From: Megalopta genalis
Taxonomy: Eukaryota > Arthropoda > Insecta > Hymenoptera > Halictidae
DNA: 64,000 bases
Direction of reading: 5' to 3'
Assembly: GCF_051020955.1 (NCBI RefSeq)
Contig: NC_135018.1
Location: forward strand, 6,800,939 to 6,864,938
Shown here: in pieces, positions 46,243-58,274 of the stretch
Layout: the number at the start of each line of letters is the position of its first letter
Position numbering within the stretch: the stretch's first letter is position 1
Position numbers and translations under genes: made by a program
The notes under the pieces: model-generated
The model's input: only the letters and a program-made list of their open reading frames with translations
The model's database searches: none
What the model was told of the DNA's origin: nothing

Positions 46243-46665
46243 TCAATTACGAAGATCTTGTTTATTTAACTTCGTCATACTTTTTGTCCTTTCGTCTCTG
46301 TTTTTCTTCCCCCACCTGATTTCCATTCTTCTCAATCTTCTGCATAATTCTCCTTCCCCTGCTATCCTATTCCCGTTATCTTTGTTCTCTTCTAACTCTT
46401 TCACTCCTTTCTCTATATACTCTTTACTTCTTTTAACTTCTTCTTTTCCACCTTTTCCGGTTCTTTGGCTATCTCTTCTCTCGCCTTTTTTATCTCCTCT
46501 CTTAGCTTCCTCCACTATTCCTTTCTTCTTTCTTTCGAAATCTCTCTTGGTTTCTTCCAGACTGTCCATCGCATCTCTTATCCCTTTCATACCCTCCCTT
46601 ATCCCTCCCCTTATAGCTACCCTCGCGTCTTCCATAAGAATCTCTCTCACCTCTTTTCTTATCAT
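46243..46665 (-). pseudogene. Coiled-coil ORF resembling LINE ORF1, decayed
   Basis: A 140-codon minus-strand frame very rich in Lys, Arg and Glu (REGMKGIRDAMDSLEETKRD, KELEENKDNGNRIAGEGEL) looks like a long coiled coil. Similar charged sequence continues upstream (to about 47100) in frames broken by stops. Coiled-coil proteins of this kind are the first ORF of many insect non-LTR retrotransposons. No RRM, zinc knuckle or reverse transcriptase is present. Low-complexity bias is an alternative explanation. Confidence 0.4.
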
Positions 46666-47388
46666 TTTCTTAATTTCTACCTTCCATTCATTTCTTACTC
46701 TTCCTTCTCTTTCTTTCCCTGCTATTCCGTTTTATTTGTGTGTGTGGTTCAAGTTCTTTCTAACATCCGACTCATGTCAAATATTTCTTCCTCCCTTTTA
46801 TCCATCTCTTTTCGCTTCCTTTCCTCTTCTCCTCTTTTCCTCTTCAGCCAATCTCCTACTTTACCTACCCTGTCGATCCTCGACAAACTCTTAACTCTCT
46901 CCCTTCCTCCTCTCTCTTTCCTTTTTACTTTCCATCCTATATGATCTTTCGTTTCTACTTTACCGACTTCTCTACCTTACCCGCCCTACTGCCTTATCTT
47001 CCCGCTAGATGGCTCTCTTTTTTTCTCTGTATTTATCTCTTTGCTACGTTTCCCGGCAACTGCACCTAACCTTACTTTCTTCTTCTTTTTCCTCTTACTC
47101 TGTACTTCTTCCCTTTTCCTCCTCTTACCTCCTATTCGATTTCATTATTTGGCCGATAAAGGGCCTACAAACGTAATTACTTACTATCGTTGTATCGACA
47201 AGCGCGTGTACATTCTGGTTTGAGAATTATTAGTAGACTGCGGATTTTATGGATTTGCGGCAAAGATGGAATGATGAAATAAAATGAATAATGAAAAAAT
47301 TAAAAGAAATTAAGAGATCGTTGATGCATTAACCTTTTAGGTACGGCTGAATTCTGCGCGAGGCTATTTCTCTGGACGGCAGAGTCTG

Positions 47389-47655
47389 ATATGAGCGTTT
47401 ATTTTGAAAGTGGCCTAAGTCATTTTTCAAAAACACACCGAGCTAGCTATTTTAATATTTACATTTCTACGTTATAGATATAATTTCATGTCAGCAAAGC
47501 TGAAAGAATGCAATGACCCTTAGGAACACAAAAACATTGTACCACCATGTTATCAATTAGCAATATTTTTAAATTTATTAAAACGTAAAAACCTTAAATA
47601 TCTGGATTTTAAAATAAATGGACTTAGGCCACTTTCAAAATAAACGGCTCATATG
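47389..47655. mobile_element. Hairpin MITE nested in E11
   Basis: TATGAGCGTTTATTTTGAAA and GTGGCCTAAGTC on the left recur as the reverse complement at 47616-47655, an inverted repeat of about 36 bp with AT-rich sequence between. Confidence 0.7.
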
Positions 47656-47806
47656 TACAGAGTGTCTGTATATTGTTAAGATACAGTTATATTGTTAAGA
47701 TAAGTCTGTACATTGTAAATCGATGTGAAGACAAAAAAAGTGTGAAACAATGCATATGAAGACGATTATTTGATTCAAACGATGGGCGTGTGAGCTACTA
47801 GAGCAA

Positions 47807-47915
47807 GCCACTATAGTGGCGCGTCGTTCAGAGGGATGACATCCGCGAAAGCCACTATAGTGGCGCGTCGTTCGGAGGGATGACATCCGCGGAAGCCACT
47901 ATAGTGGCGCGTCGT
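47807..47915. repeat. Three 44-bp units with GCCACTATAGTGGC palindrome
   Basis: The perfect 14-bp palindrome starts at 47807, 47851 and 47895. The spacer GCGTCGTTC(A/G)GAGGGATGA is conserved between copies. Confidence 0.95.
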
Positions 47916-48104
47916 GCCTAACCCTTAGCGGACGACGACTTTTTCGGCAGAGTCAGGTAGCAGAACGAGGCGATTTTTGCAAATATGTCGAGTGTCTTAT
48001 ATGGTACAATAAAGTAATCTTACATATAAATATTATCTTACAAAAACGTTATATTTCGTTAGTTCATCTATATTCACACTTTTATGAATATAATTTTACA
48101 CAAA

Positions 48105-48751
48105 TTATGATTTGTAGTTTCGTTCGGTGTGATAGTTTATAAAACATTGACCAAGATGCATTCTTGGTTTATCTGGACATGTATCATAGAAATAGGTCGT
48201 CTCATGTCTTCCCTCTGGTTTGCTTCGACTGGAACAAACTGTTAGTGCTCGTTGATGCTCTTTGTGAGCTTCGAGCTTTGTAAAAGTTTGCACGTGGTGT
48301 GCCGTCCGAATAATATGGTTTTTTCTGTGTCTTGCGAGTCCCTTATGGTCTCGTGTCCATTGAGTCCCTTGTGGTCTCGTGTGTAGTGAGTCCCTTGTGG
48401 TCTCGTGTGTAGTGAGTCCCTTGTGGTCTCGTGTGTAGTGAGCACATGGCCCCTGCCATAAATCCTGGCCACTTGGCCGTAACACAAACTTTGCAATCTT
48501 TCTTTGTGCCAATAACAATTACATGCAGTTTTCCGTCGACGAAAATCTCCTCGCAATTTGTTGATCAAAATTTTGCGAAAGTTCAAATGTGTAACTGGCC
48601 GTTCGCTTCTCTGGCTTTTTACATGTTTGTAGAGAATGTTCGAATCGATTAAACAAATTTCCAGTCCACGGAAAAATAATTTGCGCCACCACTTCAGGGA
48701 CATTCGCATAAAACAGTACGTTGAATAATGTTGGAGATAATAAAATCTCAC
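48105..48751 (-). pseudogene. Broken piggyBac-family transposase, C-terminal third
   Basis: Upstream frame (48751 to about 48520): MRMSLKWWRKLFFRGLEICL, then THLNFRKILINKLRGDFR, the conserved KWWRK-FF and THL-FR-L blocks late in piggyBac DDE transposases. The product then runs into a 26-bp repeat array and, in another frame, ends with RHETTYFYDTCPDKPRMHLG and QCFINYHT, the C-terminal Cys/His domain. A frame change and the repeat insertion break the gene. No catalytic aspartates are visible in what remains. Confidence 0.88.
48336..48439. repeat. 26-bp tandem repeat inside the transposase remnant
   Basis: Four units starting GAGTCCCTTGTGGTCTCGTG at 48336, 48362, 48388 and 48414. Because 26 is not a multiple of 3, each added unit shifts the frame. 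Confidence 0.93.
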
Positions 48752-51112
48752 ATAAACACCGACTGGCGCCCCTCACTCGCCATCCGACCTGTCGCGCGAA
48801 ACGCCGTGGCGAGCGAGACTCGCCATCCGACCGCAAAGGGTTGAAAGGTTAATTTGAAGAAAGGAGGAATATTGCACGCGCCACCCATGTCTCGCAATCG
48901 ATGTAGACAATTTTTATTTTGCACAAAGATCGCAATCTAATTATTATTGTACAATGTCGAGCGGGCGAAAACGCGAGTTCTTTTTTTTTACCAACGATTG
49001 AGATATTTCGAGCTCGTTGCTGTCGCTGGAATTCCTGCCGCGTCGTGTCTCCTCCCCGCCGTCGAAATCACCCCCTCGCCCGCGAAGTTAGGTTCTTTGA
49101 CACGCGACACCCGGCCAGACGAGATTGGCAGTATACTCTTCCGACGTAAAGATTCGGCGCACAAAGGCTCCTGTGCATTCGCTCGCATCCACCGTTCTTC
49201 TCCCTTCCGTCCGCGAGGCATCTCGAATTTTCGTTTGCTCGCCATCTTCCTCCTCGTTCTTGCCGCCTTCGAGCAGCGGCGCGGCGTGTCGGCGAGTTTA
49301 TTAGCCGCGCGTTTTAAGGCGGTAACCTTATATCTCTTCGGATTTGCATGCGAAAAAGCTTCCCGTTCCCGGCTCCCTCTTTTTTAAGGAGCGCCGCGCG
49401 CGAGATTACGAGCGCCAGTATCTCTCCTCAAAGTAGAATTCACGGCTGCCAGCCGAGTTCTAAATTGATTAATCTAATAAAAAAAAAAAAAAAAGAAAGA
49501 AGAGAAGGACCGAGCAGCAGCAGGGTTTCATGCATCTCGCCTTTCGCGACCGTGAGCTGGCTTCGTTTCTTCGACTTGGAAATCGCTTGTTCGTCTCTAT
49601 AGCGAAGTCGTTGCGCGTGGATGACTGCGGTGGCTCGTAAAAAATGTTCGGACACTGAGTTACGCTAAACTTCGACGACCATGTGTTTTTTCACGTTTTC
49701 TCGGTGAGATCAGACAGTTTCACTTGTTTGATCTACGGAGGTCGTAAGTCTCCGATTCAAATTGATATGACACCGAGTCTGCGTGATTCCGTATGACTCT
49801 TTCGAGTGATACAGATGATATGTTGATGTACAAATGGTTTTAACACTGTAGCGACCAGTCGTGCGCACAATAAGATCTTCAGTCCTCGTGCAAACGGCCA
49901 ACGTAATTTATGACTCTCCTTCGAAGAAGCTATTTTTGAGAAGACAAGTTCACCACTTGATAGCACATGTTTGCAGTAGAGTCTTTTAAGAAATTCCTCA
50001 ATAGCTAAAGAGACCGTCATAATAATTTGAGACCGACATAACCTTGACATAACCTTGACATAACTCTCCCAATGGAGAGTTTCCGAAGGGTACTCGAAGC
50101 GGGCCCAGCGACCCAAAGGCCATGTGGTCCGACGCGGGTGACCCGGAGGAAAATTTCCACACGTTGTCACGTACAACTCATCATCCCCTCCGATTACCAA
50201 GCCGTCCCGAAAATACGCAAAGAGCGTAAGGGGCGGGCGGTAAAAAGGACAAAATGAGCAACGCTGATTGGAAAGGCCCAACGCGTGGGGTTGACCAATC
50301 AGGGTTGTTCAAGAATTTTACCAGGGCAAACGGCGAAACGAAAAATCAAACTCGATCACTGTATCGCGACTCGTCCGCAGACATAGTCCGCGAAATAAAA
50401 AGAACTTTCTATCACCGCACGCGAGAGTACTATTAATTACGAACAAATCCTACCCGAAAACACTTAGGTGACTAATTGTATTTGGTTCGAAATGAATTGA
50501 GTTGAACTGAAACTGACTGATCGATGACGCGGACGAATGACTAAAGACTAATTGACGTGAACTGGCAAGTGACGACTGATCTAGAGAAGAATCGGTTTCG
50601 AGTTTTTATACAGTTTCGTGGATAGAAAGCTCGAAATTCGTTGGTCAGTGACGTGATGGAAGGGGATGTAGAGTGACGTAGCACGCAGTGCCGTAGGTAG
50701 CAAGAAACCCTGGACGGGCGACCGGAGCGGTGCGTGCTAGCGACCTAGTCATAAAAAATGCTGCCAATGAAGGTGTGCATTGTTCGAAAAAGCAGAAATG
50801 GCTTTGTTGCCGGAAAGAATATGGCTCGAAAGTGATAAATTTAGAAATAGCAAAGGAAGAAGACTATGGCCTTACGCAATTGAAAGTCCAACGAACGTGA
50901 CCCTCTGCTGGTTGCACGTCATTCGCTGAAGGACTGTCAATTTGTCTCGCCGAGCCGAAGATTTCCCGTTCATAAATGTTTTTTAGGAATAAAAGAAAAG
51001 GTCATTCGTCCCGGAGAAAGTTGGTCGGATGCAGCACGAAAATTTCGTTGCAGGACGGAACACCATGTGTTCGGTAATCGTGAATGATGTTAATCGATAC
51101 TTATTTCTTCCG

Positions 51113-51654
51113 TTAACACGTTCCGTGCCAAGCCGTTTTTGCTGGACTTGTCGTCCAGGCCATTTGACGTTTTGACTAAAGATTGTCATATTATCGCACA
51201 ATATTTCATAACATCGTCAATTCATAAGTAGTTAGCTGCGATAGCATAAGTAGTTACTTGGCGCTGCGATCAGTTCGATTGTAAAAGTCAGAAACTCTTC
51301 TCGGAAAAAGAACCTGCTGTATTCGAATTGGTTAAGTAAAAAACGAGGGACTGAAGTAGCAAGACATAAAAACTATAAGAGTGACGACGTTTTGCAGCAA
51401 TTGCCCGAGAAAGTCATTTTTAAGTCTTGTCTTAACAAAGTCAACCATTGCATGTAATTATTAATTATTATATATGTAACAATTAAACAAACTTATGTGC
51501 TTTGTTTTATACTGCATTTTTTATAATGCGTCATTATTTTGGTGGAAATATATTTTACAGAATTAAATTTTGTCATAAAATATATGTTTTCGGCGCATTA
51601 AATAAATATGTCTGCGTGTACCATCGGTGGTACACGTGGCACGGAACGTGTTAA
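51113..51654. mobile_element. Longer TTAA element sharing E3/E4 ends (E5)
   Basis: TTAA edges and CACGTTCCGTGCC ends. The left side has CTGGAC-loop-GTCCAG at 51142-51158. The right side keeps the E3 palindrome with one mismatch (ACCATCGGTGGT). At 542 bp its interior differs from E3/E4. Confidence 0.82.
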
Positions 51655-52524
51655 AGGGTTTATTGTATTTTCGAAATACTACTATGATCAAAAAGTAAGG
51701 TGAATTTGTTTATAAAATGTAAATTCTTTATTTATTCTTCCAAATCAATTTCATCCCCTTCAAAGTAATCCCCGTCCGATAAAACGCACTGTTTCCGACG
51801 CTTTTTCCAGTCCTCGAAACAGTCGGAATAGTCTTTTTCCGGTATAGCCTTCAAGACCTTCTTCGATTCGGTTTTTATCTCCTCAATCGTGTCAAAACGG
51901 CGTCCCCGCATCGGCTTTTTGAGTTTGCTGAATAACCAGAAGTCGCACGGAGCCAAATCAGGCGAATACGGTGGTTGCGGAACGATATGAGTCGAGTTTT
52001 TGGCAAAAAAGTCGCGAAGAACCAATGCAGTATGACATGGCACCAATCGAGACTTGACGCGTTTGAGACACAAAACATCCTTCAAAATGGTTTGGACTGA
52101 GCCAAATGATATTCCAACACTATCAGCGAGGTCTCTTATTGTCAATCGACGATTTTCAAGCACCAAATCTTCGATTTTTTGGACGTGGCCCTCGTCGGTA
52201 GACGTTGATGGTCGTCCAGAGCGCGGTTCGTCTTCAACGCGTTCTCGGCCCGCTTTGAACTCGTTGTACCACTTATAAACGTTTTTTTGTGCCATAGTTT
52301 GATCACCAAAGGCCTTCCGCAACATTTTCAACGTGTCCGCACAAGAATATTCGTTCCGCAAACAAAATTTGATGCAAGTTCTTTGCTCAACAAAATCACC
52401 CATTGTAAAAATCGAAAAATTCACTTTTGGTCGTTCACTAAAACACGTGTAACTCGGAGATAATTAAACCTTTTAACAAACAGACGCTTGGCAATTGTTA
52501 TAGACAGTCCTACCAACCTAGGAA
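51655..52524 (-). mobile_element. Deleted mariner element
   Basis: Surrounds the mariner transposase remnant. The likely outer limits are the TTTATTGTATTTTCGAAATAC end near 51658 and the GACAGTCCTACCAACCTA end near 52520. Terminal repeats were not resolved with confidence. Confidence 0.55.
51732..52403 (-). pseudogene. mariner transposase with internal deletion
   Basis: 223 codons from the ATG at 52403; mariner transposases are about 345 aa. The N-terminal paired-type DNA-binding half is intact: FVEQRTCIKFC, YKWYNEFKAGR, the linker RSGRPSTS, and a second helix-turn-helix LADSVGISFGSVQTIL. After KRVKSRLVP the sequence jumps to HTALVLRDFF, in frame. The first two catalytic Asp regions are lost while the third region (YSPDLAPCDFWLF) and the C terminus remain. 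It could still bind ends but cannot cut DNA. Confidence 0.95.
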
Positions 52525-52570
52525 TTAACACGAAACCTATCGTCGCCGGTCGAATGACCGGTCTCACATC
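52525..52570. mobile_element. Single end of another TTAA element
   Basis: TTAA + CACGAAACCTATCG followed by CCGGTC-loop-GACCGG (52546-52561), the same layout as the other TTAA elements. No matching right end was found. Confidence 0.4.
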
Positions 52571-53300
52571 ATTTTTATTTTCACATTGTTGAAATTACGA
52601 AGATTCATTTTGAAGAAACGATTGAACCAATTTCTTCATTCAAGCATGCATTGTAACAAAAATGGCAAAATGTTGAAATAAGTATAGACTTTTCATCGTT
52701 ATAAAGCAACATACGTTAATTATGTAGTATCGTAATTTAGTGGGTACGTTTAGGACGAGGAGGAGTGTTAGGCTTAGGAGACCGTAGTTTTAAGACATTG
52801 TATTAAAAGAGAAACGTTGGCGAAGGCCGGGTCAGATGAAAAAAACCCTTGGCGACGGAGAGCCGGCGGATGCGATTGTCACGTTTTTGGAAAAGGCAGG
52901 CAGTGTGTCGAAGGAGCGTGTTGGGAGTGGACAGAGTGTGTTCGAGAGTCGTCGAGTGAGGAGCGTTGCGAGTTGTAGAATTAAGTGAAGTAGTTGTAAT
53001 CCTAGTTGTAGATACGGTACGCGATATTTCCTGTTTTCATCGCGTTTAGTCCTTTCCTAATCAATTCATATTCTATATTGTTTAAATATTGAACAATTTC
53101 TACAATTATATGAAATGAAATTATTAGATTATATTGTTAAGGGTACGTTGTTGATGCACGATTTAAAATGCCGTTGTCGTCAAGATTTGAACTGCAAAAA
53201 AGCGTAGGTCTTCAAATATTATAAAATCATCACCGAGATAGATAATGTTTTAATATTTTCTGTACACGAATTTCGCTTTTAGTACTTATTTATTTTATTT

Positions 53301-53320
53301 TGCATGAAAATCCGCAGTCT
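53301..53320. mobile_element. Isolated TA MITE right end
   Basis: TGCATGAAAATCCGCAGTCT preceded by TTTATTTTATTT. The left end is not found. Confidence 0.45.
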
Positions 53321-54469
53321 GGTCATCATCATTAGCCTGAAATTTCCATGAAAAAAGAGCCGCGTTGCAAAAATACGATATCTTACGGGAAACACCAATA
53401 CCTCCCGTCGTTCTTCTATTGTGCAACACAATCCGCCTTTATTTAAATGTAAATTTCGGTTCTAATTTTCCGTGCACCGGCCATACGCCAACATAGCCCG
53501 AACGAAATTCCATCATTCTTCTCGACGTTGGTAACAATACGGATTTTTGTTCGTATGGTAATGAAAGGAAGTTTGCGATCCGTTCTTGTACAACATCGGA
53601 ATAAAACTGATATCTGTCAGCGTTATACGCGGCCGGCGTAATTACACGAAATTACGTTAATATCATCATCAAATACAACAGAATCCGGCGAATTTTTCAT
53701 TCGGCTAAATTGAAACGAATGTTCACGATTTTCCGCGAAAGATATATCTCGCTCGTACGCGGCTCGGCGAGTCTGCTGCGAATTGCATTCTTTGCTACAA
53801 ATGAAAAAGTCAATTACGTTTTCGACGATTATGCACTTGCGGACGATAGTTTAGAAACTTGTAACACAGATGCATGTTCTTAGGTTGCAGCGAACCGTTC
53901 TAACATAGAACGAACATTTATATTGTGTCAACGAAGATATGAATTTTATTCTTTTGTAATCTTTTATTTTTATTTCATTTCAATTGATTTTATCTTCTGC
54001 TTACTTTTTCTTATCTTCTTTCTATTTCTTTATCATTTTATTTTTCTTATTTATATTATTTCTTTCATTTGTCGTGTGTACTAAATAAAACAATATTGCA
54101 AAGACTTCCGCTAAGACATGTACATACTTTCAAGTTAATAAGAGATATGTTCGTTAAGACGTCAAATTTTACTCAAATATTAACAATGTTTGAAGTTCCT
54201 TAAACTGTTGTTCGTAAGTGTAGATATTTGTTGTGCATAATTAAGGATGTTTTATATTTTTCTATTCGCACGATAAACTAGCAAACGGTCTCAATTGCAT
54301 ATAGATTAAAAAGTATTTTAGCATATATTGTTTATCGGTGTGTTTGGACAGCGATCCACATATTTTTATCTAGAGCAACGAAATTCAAAAAGATTCTGGG
54401 ACAAAGCTATCTCACCAGTTTCTACTTTACACTTTAATGCAACAAATTAGATTCGATTTATAACATTCT

Positions 54470-54670
54470 CTTTTTTATATTCCATTTGTAACGTTACATT
54501 TTTCATATTCCATGTGTAGCGTTACATTTTCTGTATTTCATAGGAAACGTTACATATTTGTGTTCCATTTGTAACGTTACACATTTTTTATACTCCATTT
54601 GTAAAGCTATAGTTTTCTTATATTCGATTCGTAACGTTACATCTTTTATATTTCATTTCCAACGGTCACA
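54470..54670. repeat. Diverged tandem repeat around GTAACGTTAC
   Basis: Six or so degenerate units of about 31-35 bp share CCATTTGTAACGTTACAT; GTAACGTTAC is a palindrome. Confidence 0.75.
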
Positions 54671-55677
54671 TTCTAAAGAAACGCAAACGTTCTACAGCAT
54701 TTAAAACCAGAAAATTAGAAACTGTTTTATGTTGAAATATGTGTATATTATAATATTATTGTATAATATCATATAATGTACGTTATATTCGTTCGTCGTC
54801 GTTCGATGTGCCCTGTGTATACTATTTATCTACAACTTTTAATATATTTAATAGTTCACTATATATGATAATAAAATAATTATATACTATTTTAACAAAT
54901 TTAGTGTAAGACTCCGCGAATTCTGCCAGTGTTGGCGGCTTAAAGTACAAACCATTAGAAAATGCAGAAGTAAATAACCAACAAGCTCCAATGCGGACAA
55001 TCGCACGGAACAGCGTACGTCAGACAAAGCCAGGATAAGGGAGGGAAATAAATCATCGAGAGATTCGATTAAGGGGAAGAAAATAAAGCCCTGTTAATCC
55101 TGATAGAATTTCCTAAAAGTTCCGTCGCGTAAAGGTAACGATTCCAGCGTCGTCGGCGAAGATAGCCAAGAAAAATTGAAATTTCCATGGACGGTGTTCG
55201 CCGTGTCTGGTTATTTATATTCGACTGATAAATTTTCAAGGAACGGACGACATGCAGCGGCGGGTCTGCTGGTGCAGCGCGATCGCGATCGCTCGCGCGA
55301 GCGTTCGCGGCGGTGTACGCCAGGAATTTCCCATCAACGAAACAACCCCGGAAGTTGGTATCGCTTCGGGTGCGCGAAGTATGATTAAAATGAAAATTTA
55401 ATAGCGCCGGATACGGTAAAGAAGATGGAGCACGCGGCGCCGAATATCGCGGCCCGCATTCCCTGCCTTTACTCGCTCGCGTTTATCTTGCGAACGTCTC
55501 CAGCGCGGAGACGTCTTTGGGCCTCTTTGAAGCCCGCGACAGGCGAGCCTCAGACTGATTTAGAAATAAACGCGAGTTCGTGGCGTCACTGACGCGCACC
55601 GCTCGAATTTAACTGTAATTCAGCTGCAAACTTTTGCGAATGTCCGTTGTTTAGGAAATTTTAACTTCTGTAACTCG

Positions 55678-55678
<1 letters not shown>

Positions 55679-55730
<52 letters not shown>

Positions 55731-55733
55731 CAC
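55679..55733. repeat. (CA)n microsatellite
   Basis: About 27 CA units with one G change. Confidence 0.97.
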
Positions 55734-55734
55734 A

Positions 55735-56230
55735 ATTCACATTTTCAATTATTATCGCATTTAATAGTTCTTAGTATTCGGTAATTCACATTCTCAATTA
55801 TTTTTACACTTAACAACTTTCGGTATTCTGTAATTTATATTTTGGATTGTTATTACGCTCAACTGATCGATAGTAATTAATTTTATCGATTATTACACTG
55901 AACAATTTCTGGTACGGAATAATCGGCATTGTCAATTCTTACATAACAATTCTTAGTATTAGATAATTCATGTTCGCAATTACTATCACGTTTAACAATT
56001 CTTAGTATTCAGTAATTCACATTCTCAATTATTTTTAGACTTAACAAATTTTAGACTTACAAAGTATTCGGTATTACACATTCTCAATTATCATGACAAT
56101 ATAATTAATTCTATCAATTATTACACTGAACAATTTCTCGTGTACAATAATCCACGTACTCAAGTTTTACTTAACAATTGCTTCTACCCAATAACTCGCA
56201 TTCTCAATTATTACACCACTACGAAATATT
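55735..56230. repeat. Diverged tandem array, about 60-bp period
   Basis: Recurring (T/A)AATTCACATTCTCAATTATT followed by ACTTAACAATT and GTATTCGG. The same words build the cleaner 122-bp array at 58275-59110. Confidence 0.65.
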
Positions 56231-56376
56231 ACATCATGAATGCCAATGGTCGGAAAATATTGTTTTTCTGCCGATTCTCTTTGCGAAATAATTTCTGAAA
56301 TATTTGTCACAAGCTCTGCTTTCTACAAAATTTAATTCGTTAACAATTGCACCCTGCCATATGCAGTAAATTCTCC

Positions 56377-56935
56377 TTAACCCTTTCGCTACGGCGGTTC
56401 AGTCCGCCGTAGCGCCCCTCCTGAACGGAACCACCCGCCGAAATTGTGCACATTGCGCGTGGATAGTGTATTTGGGAAGAAAAGGGATTTTTCTTTAAAA
56501 CAATATAGTTATAATTTCTGCATAAGGTATAAAGTTATTTAATAGGTAAAAAAAGTTTCATTAACAATGGAAAAGGTGAAGAAATAATATATAATATACA
56601 GTAATAAAATAAAACATAATATTCATAATACAAAACATAATACATAATAATTAGTCCTAAAGTTAGTACTTTCGATTTTCTATCCCTTTATGACATGTAA
56701 CACAATAATAATGGGAAATGCAGGTAGAACGAATATAACTTGAATGGTGTGTCGTTTATTTCGGACTGTCGTTTGTTTGTTTCGTCAAAAGATTCACGCA
56801 ATACCAGCATGTCGGATATATCCGGCGTTCGTCCCCAGAGGGCGATCATGTGGATGTCGGATATATCCGGCGTTCGGCTCCGCGAGTGTTCATATGGATG
56901 ACGGATATATCCGTCGTTCGGAGCGAAAGGGTTAA
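56377..56935. mobile_element. TTAA element with 44/45-bp palindromic units (E13)
   Basis: TTAA edges and CCCTTTCGCT at both ends (inverted). The left end has a 10-bp-arm hairpin, GCTACGGCGG-loop-CCGCCGTAGC (56388-56413). The right end has three units with palindrome CGGATATATCCG at 56813, 56858 and 56902. The interior is AT-rich and non-coding. Confidence 0.9.
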
Positions 56936-58274
56936 TTGACCATCAGCCGCAAGACTCGAATAATCGTATCGCCTCTTCCCAAATTGTTCATTTTTATGTA
57001 CAAGCTGAGAGTCAATTAGGGAGAATCTACTGTAAATGATCAACACTTACAGAACATTGTTTGGCTACCAATGCGATACTATCAACGTGTGATTGAGAAA
57101 TTTGTCGTCGCAGCTTCTGGACATTTTGAATCTCCGATGGATGTTCTTTTCAGGATTGCTTCCATCGAAATTGAGAAAGTTTTACACGTATTTTCTCACC
57201 TTGTAATTCCTGCTAAATCAACAGGGAGTAACCGGTTTTATTTGGCTTCCAGAGACTGTTTTCAAAAAAGAAAAAAAAAGCTATTTCTATCGAGCAATAT
57301 TTTATTGGATTTCCCTTCTAACGTTCGACAATATTTTTATTCGAATCGAACGCTATCGGAGTTTCCTGGTTACAAACGGCCGACTAGCTCGCGAAACTTT
57401 CCAACCGATATGTACCGTACCACCACGGTATGTACTACTTTTTCCAAGTGTTTAAATAGTCGGGAAAATAGTGGCCGATTCGCCTGCACTTTCTTGGCGC
57501 TCGTAATTTCGAAGTTTCGTGCGGTTAGGTCCGGGAAACATTTTTGCCGTGGATCCCACTGAGCCAATTTTTCTAGTTTATCTAGCACGCAAGAGTCTCG
57601 GCAGGCCGATTACCTCTCGAGGTAAGCGGGAGCCCCTAAGAACACTTCCGATGTAGAGGTCGCCCTTAAGGGTGCATAAATAGAAAGCGTGTTATTGAAA
57701 GAGAAAAGAAGAGACGCGCAGAGGGTTTCCCGGGTGCTGCGGCGTTGCGTGGCTGCGTGAATTATTCCGAGAAGCTGGAAATAAATGTTCTCGTTCCGCT
57801 TCGCTGGTAACAAGCTCTGTGTTAATTGGTAGCCGGCTCCAAAGCTGTGGAAAATAGCGAAGGAAATATCGGGCCGGATGGGAAGTGCTACGCAGTCTGA
57901 TTACCGTGAGTTGTCCGACTAGGTAGCGAGACGTACTACTTAAAGAGGTCCTACACCGGTGGAAACACCGGGTCTCCGAGCAGCGCCGAGTAATTCCATT
58001 GTTCTCCAAAACTATCCCTTTGCCGTTCAACTGCCGTTAGACTGCGTGCAAACTTTTCCTCCGAGCGTGCACTCGGCGAACGAAACGCGATCCGGTTTTA
58101 CCCGCGCTTCGCGTACGCGTTGCTCGCTAACGGACGCGCCGTAATTACCGCAACACCGTATGGAATCAGCCTAATTTTTCCATTCGTATTCGTTCAACTT
58201 CGTTTCCAATTTATCGCGGAGCAATAAATAGTTCATTTTCGAACATTATTATTGTACTTAACAGTCGCTAGTGC

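Larger units (their letters stand above)
47918..48844 (-). mobile_element. piggyBac element remnant inside E11 (E11b)
   Basis: Left CTAA + CCCTTAGCGGACG; right (complement) CCCTTTGCGGTCG, next to TTGA; both flanks look like mutated TTAA. Near the right end two 43-bp units carry TGGCGAG-loop-CTCGCCA (48807-48825) and a decayed copy at 48764. It encodes a broken transposase on the minus strand. Confidence 0.65.
47329..48852. mobile_element. Composite TTAA insertion (E11)
   Basis: TTAA at both edges and short ends (CCTTTTAGG / CCTTTCAACC). It holds a hairpin MITE (47389-47655), a segment (47704-47805) also found at 13339-13432, three 44-bp palindromic units, and a piggyBac transposase remnant. 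Confidence 0.65.
47234..48940. mobile_element. TA MITE split by a TTAA composite element
   Basis: Left half TAGACTGCGGATTTTATGG from 47234 and right half GTAGACAATTTTTATTTTGC ... GATCGCAATCTA ending at 48940. Removing 47329-48852 plus one TTAA leaves a MITE of about 185 bp, close to the family's 178 bp. Confidence 0.65.

Noticed and set aside
52740..53010. GC-richer block possibly a LINE 5' end or an LTR
   Set aside because: No ORF, terminal repeat or second copy in the window supports it.
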